From: Planctomycetota bacterium
Lineage (GTDB): Bacteria > Planctomycetota > UBA1135 > GCA-002686595
Direction: 5' to 3'
Length of the DNA stretch: 8,849 bases
Assembly (NCBI GenBank): GCA_027623615.1
Contig: JAQBVH010000088.1
Location: 1-8,849, forward strand
Positions 1 through 5,890 of the stretch are shown here, in pieces. The stretch's first letter is position 1. The number at the start of each line of letters is the position of its first letter. The notes below the pieces were generated by a model. The model saw only the letters and a program-made list of their open reading frames with translations, had not been told where the DNA came from and did not search any database. Position numbers and translations under genes: made by a program.

Positions 1-1740
1 TGCCGGCGGCGCGCCCCCTGCGCCTCTCCCTGCGCGGCGACCGCGTGGACGCGGCGGATGCGTCGCTGGTGCTGGCACCCCTCGTCGAGGGCGAGCAGCG
101 CGAGCTGGTCGTGGCCCTCGAGGCGCGCGCCGCGGTGCCCTGCGAGGCCTTGATCATCGACGCGGAGAGCGGCGCCCCGATCGCCGGGGCCGAGCTACGC
201 AGGCGCCACACCGAGCCCGGGCCCGCGACGGCCTGGACGGTGCGCGGCGTCCCGTCGGCGATCAGTGAGGAACGTGGGCGTGCCACCCTCGCGCGTCCGG
301 CTGGACAGGCGGCGACGTACCAGGTCGACGCTCGCGGCTACGGCCCGGCGACGTTCCGGGTCAGCGGAGAGGAAACCGGCGCCGCGCGCACCGTCCGCCT
401 CTCCAGGGCCGCGCAGGTCGAGCTGCGGCTCGACGGCGCCGTCGATGCGGCGGCGCTGCTCGCCCGCGTCCACTGTCCACCAGGCGAGGTCGACCGCGGC
501 GGCGGAAACTTCGCCGCCGGGGCAGAACTCGAGTGGGTCGAGCCGTTCGGCCGCGATGGCCGCGTCACGGTCACGGGGCTTCCTGCCCACGCCGCGCTGC
601 AGCTCGAGGTGCTCGACGAGCGCGGCGAGCTGGTCGTGCCCTCCAGTCCCCTGCGCCTCGCCCCCGCGGAGGCTCGGGTGATCGAGCTCGACCTGGCGGG
701 CGGGGTGCACGTGTTCGGCGCCCTCGCAGGCGCTGACGGCGCACCGATCCCCGACCAGGAGCTGTGGCTCGTGCCCGCAGCCAGGCGCGGGCCGGCGAAC
801 CTGGCCTCGCGCGAGAGCCTGCGGGCTGTCCACACCCGCACCCGCACGGACGGGTTGGGTCGCTTCAGCCTGCGCGGCGTACCCCACGGGGACTGGTGCC
901 TCGGGCCCGCACCGGCGCTGCGCCCGGGGAGCACGGAGCTGGCCCCCCTCGGCCAGTGGTTCCACGCGCCGCAGGAGCTCGAGGAGCTCGAGCTGAACGT
1001 GCGCACCTGCGCTGGTGTCTACCTCGCAGGCCGCGGCGGGCCACGCCGCCCTGACCTATCGGGGCCTGGGGGACGCGACGCCGCTCTACGCGCAGACCGA
1101 CCAACACGGCGCGTTCGCCCTCGGCCCGCTGCCCCCCGGCGCCTACGAGCTGCGGGCTCAACCCGACCGCCGCGGCGCCCACGCGGGCAGCGCGCCCGAG
1201 CTGGTCGTCGCGGGCGAGGCCCCGATCGACCTCCACCTGCGGTCGGGCGTGGCCCTGCCGGTCTCGGCGGTGCAGGGCGAGGACGGACGGCTCGTTCCGT
1301 TGACCACCGCCTTCGTGACGCGCACCGACGGGGAGCCCATCCTGGCTGCCGTGCACCGCTCCTCCTACGGGGCCACGCGGCTCGAGCTGGGGCCGCTCGA
1401 GCCCGGCACCTACACGGTGGTCGCAGGGACCGCGTCGGGGCGCTTCGGCATCGCGCAAGGCGTCATCGTCGGCGCAGGCGAGGGCGAAACGCTGCTGACC
1501 CTCGGGCCGGGCGCACGGCTGGTGCTCGACAATCGGGGCGACGATCCCCTCGCAGTACGCGTTCGCCGCGGCTCGGCGATCGTGGAGGCCCTGACCCTGG
1601 ATCCCGGACAGCAGTCCACGCTCTGGACCGTGCCGGGCGACCTCACGCTCGAGGTCGAGGGTGGCGCGCGCGAGGTGCGTGAGCGGCGCATCCGGGTGCA
1701 ACCTGGCGGCAGCGCGACGCTGACCCTGCCCGGCAACTAG
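1..1740 (+). CDS. Carboxypeptidase-regulatory-like repeat protein, 5'-partial and frameshifted
   Basis: The frame is open to the left edge and reads as protein before the first possible start (GTG at 45), so the 5' end lies outside the window. At least three prealbumin-like (carboxypeptidase regulatory-like) beta domains are visible. One starts near 135 with 'DAESGAPIAGAEL', one near 702 with 'GADGAPIPDQEL', and one after about 1040 with 'TDQHGAFALGPLPPGAYEL'. The 'G-x-P-I/V' turn and 'TD..G.F.L..LP.G.Y.L' strands are typical of the family. Good protein sequence switches from the frame of codon start 1032 to that of 1033 around 1032-1042, then runs to TAG at 1738-1740. The third domain also lacks the usual first hairpin, so a short deletion may accompany the shift. 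Such domains usually occur in exported proteins; the signal peptide is not visible here. No catalytic domain is seen. The specific function is unknown. Confidence 0.75.
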
Positions 1741-1746
1741 GAACAA

Positions 1747-1770
1747 CGGCCAGGCAGTCCCGACGGGCCG
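1747..1770. terminator. Weak hairpin between convergent genes, possible terminator
   Basis: The 34-base gap between the convergent stops at 1740 and 1775 holds CGGCC (1747-1751) and GGCCG (1766-1770), which pair around a 14-base loop. There is no T-tract on either strand. The position is right for a bidirectional terminator, but the structure is weak and could be chance in DNA this GC-rich. Confidence 0.18.
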
Positions 1771-1774
1771 CGTC

Positions 1775-3229
1775 TCACCGGTCCTCGTCGTCGTCCTCGC
1801 CACGGCCGCCGTAGCCGAGGGCCTGCAGGGCCTCGATCTCCTCGGCGGTCGCAGCGCGGGTCCTGCCGCCGCTGCGGGCGCGCTGGCCGGCGAGCTCCGA
1901 CGCGAGCGTGGCCTCGAGGTCGTCGCAGACAGCGGGGAAGAGCACGCTGACGTCATGCAGCTCGAAGGGATCCTCGAGCAGGTCGTAGAGGGACATGCCC
2001 GCCGCGCCGCGCCGGATGTACTTCCAGCGGTTCGTGATCACGCTCTGCTCGTCGAGGTTGTCGGTGCGCTCCTTGCGCGCCGAGGTCGTCGCGACGATGG
2101 GGCGCACCTCGAAGGCCGGATCGAGCGCGTCGAGGCCTCGCAGCTGGCGCTTGAACGCGCTGTGTCCAGGGACCTTCACGCGCGCCATCAGGGTGGCGGT
2201 CAGGTCGACGACCGAGACCGTGTCGCTGAAGCGACCGGGTGCCATCCCGGGCACGCGCATGAGGAACGGCACCTGGAGCTGCTCGTTCCAGATGTAGCCA
2301 TGCCCTGGAGTCTCGTGCTGGTTGAGACCGTCCCCGTGGTCCCCGATGACCGCCACGATCGTGTGGCCCCAGGTCCCACGTCCGCGCAGCTCGTCGAGGA
2401 GGCGTCCGAGGTGATGGTCCGTGAAGCGCAGCTCCCCGTCGTAGAAGTTCGCGGCCTCGAGCGCGTCCAGCAGGCGCCCGTCGCGGCCACGCTTCACCAT
2501 CTCGCGGTGGGCGCGCAGCGTGATGCCGCGCTCGCCGAGCCACTCGCGCAGGTCGTCGGAGGTCTCGAACGTGCCCGTCTCGGGGTGCTGGTAGTAGGGG
2601 TTGTGCGGATCGAAGTAGTGCACCCACAGGAAGAAGGGCGCGTCCTGTCGCTGCCCGAGCCAGGCCAGGGCCTCGTCGGTGATGTGGTCGGCGAGCAGCT
2701 CCCTTTCCGCTCCCGTCGGCTCGCCGTAGACGTCGAAGCCGCCGGCCAGGTTGGTCGAGGAGCGCAGGGGGAACGCGCTGACGAACGCAGCCGTGTCGTA
2801 GCCCAGCGCCTTGAAGACCTCGGCCATGCTGACCAGGCGCTCGTCGCGCTCGTACACGACCGCCTTCTTGATGTTGGCCAGCACCCCGTGCTCGATCGGC
2901 CAGACGCCGGTGAACATCGAGGTGTGCGACGGCAAGGTGGTCGACATCGGCGCCATGCAGCGCTCGAAGAGGACCGACTCTTTGGCCAGCACGTCCAGGT
3001 GCGGCGTCGTGTCCCGGAAGTACCCATAGCAACCCAGGTGGTCGGCGCGCACCGTGTCGAGGGTCACCAGGACGACGTTCGGCTGCTCGAGGGGCGGCGG
3101 AGGCGGCGCCAGGGGGTCGGGCTTGGCGACGACCTCAACGCTTGCGGTGGCCGAGGCGTCGTCGTTCGTCTCCCCGCCGCCGCAGGCGATGAGGAGGGCC
3201 GGGAGGCAGAGGAGCGGGGCAGCGCGCAT
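1775..3229 (-). CDS. Sulfatase-superfamily lipoprotein with Thr in place of formylglycine
   Basis: This 484-aa protein belongs to the alkaline phosphatase/sulfatase superfamily. I chose ATG at 3229 over an in-frame TTG two codons upstream; neither has a clear Shine-Dalgarno. Residues 1-16 form a lipoprotein signal with lipobox 'LIAC' (Cys16), followed by an acidic and Pro-rich linker ('APPPPP'), so the enzyme is probably membrane-anchored outside the cytoplasm. The metal-site strand 'NVVLVTLDTVRADHLGCYGY' (Asp58) is typical, as are 'FFLWVHYFDPHNPY' (198-211), 'GDHGDGLNQHETPGHGY' (from 296, Asp297/His298) and 'NRWKYI' (400-405). The position that normally holds C/S-x-P-x-R reads T98-L-P-S-H102, so formylglycine cannot form there. 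Thr is the nucleophile in related LtaS and EptA enzymes, so phosphoester or another chemistry is possible. The C-terminus has the common 'EEIEALQALGY' motif and an acidic tail. It lies 41 bases downstream of the unknown 272-aa gene. The substrate is unknown. Confidence 0.9.
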   Translation of the reverse strand: MRAAPLLCLPALLIACGGGETNDDASATASVEVVAKPDPLAPPPPPLEQPNVVLVTLDTVRADHLGCYGYFRDTTPHLDVLAKESVLFERCMAPMSTTLPSHTSMFTGVWPIEHGVLANIKKAVVYERDERLVSMAEVFKALGYDTAAFVSAFPLRSSTNLAGGFDVYGEPTGAERELLADHITDEALAWLGQRQDAPFFLWVHYFDPHNPYYQHPETGTFETSDDLREWLGERGITLRAHREMVKRGRDGRLLDALEAANFYDGELRFTDHHLGRLLDELRGRGTWGHTIVAVIGDHGDGLNQHETPGHGYIWNEQLQVPFLMRVPGMAPGRFSDTVSVVDLTATLMARVKVPGHSAFKRQLRGLDALDPAFEVRPIVATTSARKERTDNLDEQSVITNRWKYIRRGAAGMSLYDLLEDPFELHDVSVLFPAVCDDLEATLASELAGQRARSGGRTRAATAEEIEALQALGYGGRGEDDDEDR

Positions 3230-3255
3230 GGCCAAGACGATAGCGCCTGTTGGCC
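3230..3255. repeat. Inverted repeat abutting the sulfatase-like gene start
   Basis: GGCCAA (3230-3235) and TTGGCC (3250-3255) form a perfect 6-bp dyad with a 14-base centre. It lies directly upstream of the ATG at 3229 on the minus strand. It could be an operator or an RNA hairpin covering the ribosome site, or it could be chance. No -10/-35 pair is evident in the 41-base gap. Confidence 0.2.
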
Positions 3256-3270
3256 TCTTCGGTTATCCCC

Positions 3271-4089
3271 CTACCAGGGCACGTACTGCCAGCACCATTC
3301 GTCGGCGTCCTCGGACAGACGCTGGATGCGTCCCTCGGCGTCGAACGGAACACCGCGCCGTTCGGCCCAGAGTTCGTCGCGGCCGCTCTCTCCCTCGATC
3401 CTGGCGAGCTCGTAGGCCGAGTCCCCGAGCGGGAAGAGGATGTCGAACATGGCGCCGTAGTCCGCGCGGGCCATGCCGAGCGCCTCCAGGTCCCGACGCA
3501 GGTCCGAGAAGAGCTGACCCTTGCGGCCGGCGAGCGCCGGAACGTGGAGCACGTCCTGCTCATTGCGGAGCTGCCGGGGGACGCCCTCGGGCGGAGCCAG
3601 GCGTGGTCCAGGGGTCGAGATGATCCGAGACACGTCCCTCACGATGGCCTGGTATTCCCAGAACGCCCGCGCGATCGTCCACGCGACCTGGGTTGAAGGT
3701 TCCTCCGCGAGGCCGATCTCGGCGGGATCACAGAACAGCTTCGTTCGCCCGCCGAGGTCGAACTCCAGATAGCGGTCGAACATGGCGTTCGGGAGGCCGA
3801 GCCCGCGCTCGCCGGAGAACGCCTCGATCACCTTGGGCTGGTCGCCGTCCCACTCGATCGTCAATCGGCCGCCGTTCTCGGCGAAGGGCAGCACTCGATA
3901 GGGTTTGACGTGCACCAGCAGGCCTTGGGAATTAACAAGCTCTGCGTAGGCCTCGGGCCGCGCCGGGAAGTGCATCTGGACAGCGTTGGCCCGGCTGGGG
4001 TGGAGGCGCACCTCGACGTCGGCCTCCTCGTAGGTTCCCCCGCTCTCGTGCACCTTCGTGATCAAGAGGGTGAACGACCCCGGCGGCAT
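3271..4089 (-). CDS. Hypothetical protein, 272 aa, no recognised family
   Basis: I do not recognise this protein. The N-terminal third is rich in predicted beta strands ('FTLLITKVHE', 'ADVEVRLHP', 'GRLTIEWDGD'). The C-terminal half looks helical and acidic, with paired aromatics at the end ('EWCWQYVPW'). There is no signal peptide, membrane segment or evident catalytic motif, so a cytoplasmic location is likely. The start is ATG at 4087-4089, since the frame upstream of it is not protein-like. A GGAGG lies about 12 bases upstream. The ATG is one base after the TGA that ends the ECF sigma remnant, an arrangement typical of translational coupling. A sulfatase-like gene follows after 41 bases on the same strand. 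Planctomycete ECF genes are often next to a kinase or regulator, but no kinase motif is present here. The coding call itself is well supported; the function is unknown. Confidence 0.75.
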   Translation of the reverse strand: MPPGSFTLLITKVHESGGTYEEADVEVRLHPSRANAVQMHFPARPEAYAELVNSQGLLVHVKPYRVLPFAENGGRLTIEWDGDQPKVIEAFSGERGLGLPNAMFDRYLEFDLGGRTKLFCDPAEIGLAEEPSTQVAWTIARAFWEYQAIVRDVSRIISTPGPRLAPPEGVPRQLRNEQDVLHVPALAGRKGQLFSDLRRDLEALGMARADYGAMFDILFPLGDSAYELARIEGESGRDELWAERRGVPFDAEGRIQRLSEDADEWCWQYVPW

Positions 4090-4090
4090 G

Positions 4091-4283
4091 TCACGAGAGG
4101 ACCTCCAGCGGCCGGCGCATCTGCTCGGGCGCGCCGGACTCGTCGTCGTTGACGCGCACCGGGCAGGCGCTGCGCGACCTCGGACGCCGGGTCGCGCTGC
4201 GCCGCCCGCCCGGTCGACCCGTCGTCGGTCGAGCCGAGGACGATCGACCAGCGGGTGGTGTGGAAGTGGGCGCCGCTGGACAT
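4091..4283 (-). pseudogene. Remnant of a planctomycete-type ECF RNA polymerase sigma factor
   Basis: The ATG at 4283 opens 'MSSGAHFHTTRWSIVLGSTD', matching the 'TTRWS-VL' N-terminus of an ECF family abundant in planctomycetes. About 30 codons later the text resembles the extreme C-terminus of the same family: 'EVAQRLP', then one frame away 'VRVNDDESGAPEQMRRPLEV', Leu-Ser and TGA at 4093-4091. Family members often end in something like 'EIAQTV..P.EVDDEIR.L...L'. Regions sigma2 and sigma4, roughly 130-180 residues, are absent, leaving about 64 codons. One surplus base in the CCCGGTGCG stretch breaks the frame between the two parts. As it stands the gene cannot make a working sigma factor. Its stop almost touches the ATG of the downstream gene. 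The family assignment of the N-terminus is fairly secure; the C-terminal match is my reading from memory of the family. Confidence 0.65.
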
Positions 4284-4333
4284 GGGAGAGAGGGTAGCCC
4301 GTCGGTTCGTTCGAGCGGGCCAGCGCTCCTGTT

Positions 4334-4351
4334 CACCAGGGTTCCCAGGTG
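4334..4351. promoter_or_regulatory. Imperfect dyad upstream of the sigma remnant, possible operator
   Basis: CACCAGGGTTCCCAGGTG is symmetric except at one A/A pair and the central TT. It lies about 50 bases upstream of the remnant's ATG at 4283, in the divergent region before parD. Its minus strand contains GGAACC, which resembles an ECF -35, but no matching -10 follows at the usual spacing. The rest of 4284-4490 holds no gene or RNA that I can recognise. Confidence 0.2.
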
Positions 4352-4495
4352 TGCGCGGGGTTGTCACGGAGATCGAGTGGAACTCGGCCGGTAGCCCGCC
4401 ACCTGCAAGGTCTCCCGCCGGTCCCCCAGATCGAGGCCACCCGATCCAACCGACGCAGGAGCAGCCCGAAACCCGACCCTGATGGTGCGACCGCT

Positions 4496-4530
4496 ATACC
4501 ATATACTGGTATTCCGTCACGCTATCGGAG
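4496..4530 (+). promoter_or_regulatory. parDE promoter, operator-like dyad and ribosome binding site
   Basis: ATACCATATACTGGTAT (4496-4512) is a dyad with 6-bp arms ATACCA/TGGTAT in an AT-rich island that stands out from its surroundings. The TATACT at 4502-4507 inside it matches a -10 box at five of six positions; a poor -35 (CTGATG, 4479-4484) lies 17 bases upstream. ParD antitoxins of the ribbon-helix-helix class usually repress their own operon by binding palindromes over the promoter, and this dyad is in the right place. CGGAG at 4526-4530 is a good Shine-Dalgarno, six bases before the parD ATG. Autorepression is inferred. Confidence 0.5.
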
Positions 4531-4536
4531 ACCACC

Positions 4537-4794
4537 ATGCCCAAGAACACCTCGTTCATCCTTGGCGACCACTTCGACGCCTTCCTCCGCAATCAGATCG
4601 ATGCGGGTCGCTACGCCAACGCCACAGAAGTGATCCGCGCTGGCTTGCGGCTGCTCGAAGAACAGGAGCTCCGCATCGATGCGATCCGCAGCGCCCTCGT
4701 CGACGGTGCGGAGAGTGGGGATGCTGGCCGGCTCGACTTCGCTGCGATTCGCCGCGAAGCGAGGCGACGATCCAAGAAGCCTCGGGGTGCGTAG
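4537..4794 (+). CDS. parD: ParD-family ribbon-helix-helix antitoxin
   Basis: This 85-aa protein is a type II antitoxin of the ParD/CopG class. The N-terminal 'NTSFILGDHFDAFLRNQI' gives the DNA-binding beta strand and first helix. 'GRYANATEVIRAGLRLLEEQ' (about 24-43) is the classic ParD signature of the second helix. The charged C-terminal part (about 50-85) is where ParD proteins wrap around their toxin; it ends in the basic run 'REARRRSKKPRGA'. The length is normal for the family. The ATG is supported by CGGAG six bases upstream. Its last codons overlap the parE GTG by eight bases, so the pair is co-transcribed and probably translationally coupled. Together they should neutralise ParE and repress the operon through the dyad at 4496-4512. 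Confidence 0.93.
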   Translation: MPKNTSFILGDHFDAFLRNQIDAGRYANATEVIRAGLRLLEEQELRIDAIRSALVDGAESGDAGRLDFAAIRREARRRSKKPRGA

Positions 4795-5090
4795 GGACAT
4801 CCGCTTCGATGTGGCCGCGCACCGGGACCTGCTGGATATCTGGTGGTTCACCGAGTCCCGCTGGGGCGCGGCCCAGGCGGATGTCTACCTAGAGGAACTA
4901 GAGCGGCGGGCGGACCAGCTCCGCCTTGCTCCCACCGCAGGGCACCGCGCCGATGAGGTCCTCAGCGGATACTGGTTGGTCGTCGTCGCAAGCCACCTGG
5001 TGTTCTACACCTTCGACGAGCAGGTCTTGAGGATTCGGCGTGTCCTCCACCGCTCGATGGATCATGGCCAGCACCTGCGCAGAACGCTGA
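4787..5090 (+). CDS. parE: ParE-family toxin with no in-frame stop at the expected end
   Basis: ParE-family toxins poison DNA gyrase; this one shows the RelE/ParE fold signatures. 'RFDVAAHRDLLDIWWFTESR' gives strand 1 and helix 1. 'YLEELERRADQLRLAPTAGH' gives helix 2, and 'VLSGYWLVVVASHLVFYTFD' and 'LRIRRVLHRSMDHGQHL' give the core strands. The start is GTG at 4787, overlapping the parD stop. The domain is complete at 'QHL', about residue 97, where relatives usually stop. Here the frame has no stop until 7063 and would run antisense through two methyltransferase genes. A TGA sits at 5088-5090 one frame over, which would end the protein at 'HLRRT' if one base were surplus in the CGCAGAACGC stretch. 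I use that TGA as the end; the true end is uncertain. Two CTA codons close together (residues 35 and 38) fit poorly with the GC-rich neighbours and hint at transfer. Confidence 0.82.
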
Positions 5091-5092
5091 AC

Positions 5093-5863
5093 TCAGGGCC
5101 GCCGCACGATCAACGTCTGCGAGCGCGGGTCGAGGTCGATCAGACCGAAGCGAGGCTCGTTCGGGACGACGTCGACCGAGGTGAACCCGGCGGCCTCGAA
5201 CCGGCGGCGCAGGTCCGGGAGCGTGAAGCGGCGCAGCTCCAAAGTCTCGCCCGGTCCGCCGTGGAAGATCAGGTCCCGGAACTCCTGCTCGCGCCCGTCA
5301 GCGGTGCGGTTGCGCAGGACCCAGTCGTCGCCCTCGTGGGTGACCGAGTAGTCGCAGAGCTCCGGGTAGTGCTCGGCCGTCTCCCCCTCCAGGCGGTACG
5401 GCACCGAGAACACGCAGATTCCACCTGGCTTCAGGACCTGGAAGAGGTTGCGGAAGGCCTGCTCGACCGGCGGCGCCACGTGCTCGAACACGTCCGAGGA
5501 GATCACGAAGTCGAAGCGGTCCCGGCCGACCGGTTGCGTGACGTCGAAGCGTGGGCGGCGGTGGTAGAAGGTGTTGCGGTAGCCGAGCTTCTTGCGCAAC
5601 GGCTTCGCGTAGGAGGGGTCGTCGCTCATGCCGATCCCGTGCAGGTCACGACGGCGCGGAAACTCGTCGAGCACCAGCGACTCCCCCAGCAGCGCCAGGG
5701 ACAGGCCATGCACCAACGTCCGGAAGCGCACGCACGATCCGCAGCGCGGACAGGAGGCCCCCTCGCGCAAGAGGTCGGCGCGGGACACGCCGAGGCACTC
5801 CCCGCCGCACAAGTTGCACTGGAAGTCGACGCGGAGGTCGGAGGCGGGCGAGGCGGAGGTCAC
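5093..5863 (-). CDS. Zinc-ribbon class I SAM-dependent methyltransferase
   Basis: This 256-aa protein begins with a four-cysteine zinc ribbon, C16-x2-C19 ('CNLC') and C38-x2-C41 ('CPRC'), with Cys23 and Cys44 nearby. A methyltransferase-11-type Rossmann domain follows. The segment 'FDFVISSDVFEHVAPP' (about 117-132) is the acidic-loop strand and helix after motif II, and 'LKPGGICVFSVPY' (about 144-156) is the strand after it. The usual glycine-rich SAM loop is replaced by a 'LHGIGMSDDP' segment (74-83), as in the small methyltransferases of polysaccharide clusters. The start is GTG at 5863; it is needed to include the ribbon but lacks a clear Shine-Dalgarno. The gene is 27 bases downstream of the preceding methyltransferase and third in the operon. 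Its stop at 5093 faces parE. The likely acceptor is a sugar or other small molecule of a surface glycan, which is inference from context. Confidence 0.85.
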   Translation of the reverse strand: MTSASPASDLRVDFQCNLCGGECLGVSRADLLREGASCPRCGSCVRFRTLVHGLSLALLGESLVLDEFPRRRDLHGIGMSDDPSYAKPLRKKLGYRNTFYHRRPRFDVTQPVGRDRFDFVISSDVFEHVAPPVEQAFRNLFQVLKPGGICVFSVPYRLEGETAEHYPELCDYSVTHEGDDWVLRNRTADGREQEFRDLIFHGGPGETLELRRFTLPDLRRRFEAAGFTSVDVVPNEPRFGLIDLDPRSQTLIVRRP

Positions 5864-5890
5864 GGCGCGGATTCTAAGCGCGGCGACGGA

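Noticed and set aside
865..1956. Minus-strand open frame opposite the repeat protein
   Set aside because: The sequence is Arg/Ala/Pro-rich without domains and overlaps the end of the sulfatase-like gene; the plus-strand frames carry the conserved beta repeats.
3230..3235. TTG start two codons upstream for the sulfatase-like gene
   Set aside because: ATG at 3229 gives an equally good lipoprotein signal and is the commoner start codon; neither has a Shine-Dalgarno.
1955..3415. Long plus-strand open frame opposite the sulfatase-like gene
   Set aside because: The minus-strand frame has a lipobox and sulfatase-superfamily motifs; the plus-strand product has no recognisable features and the composition of an antisense shadow in GC-rich DNA.
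4334..4351. GGAACC on the minus strand as an ECF -35 element driving the sigma remnant
   Set aside because: No CGTC-like -10 follows at the usual 16-17-base spacing, so it is kept only as a weak dyad.
4284..4367. Upstream GTG start (4367) for the sigma remnant
   Set aside because: The extra residues are not protein-like and the family normally begins within about ten residues of the 'TRWS' motif, which fits ATG 4283.
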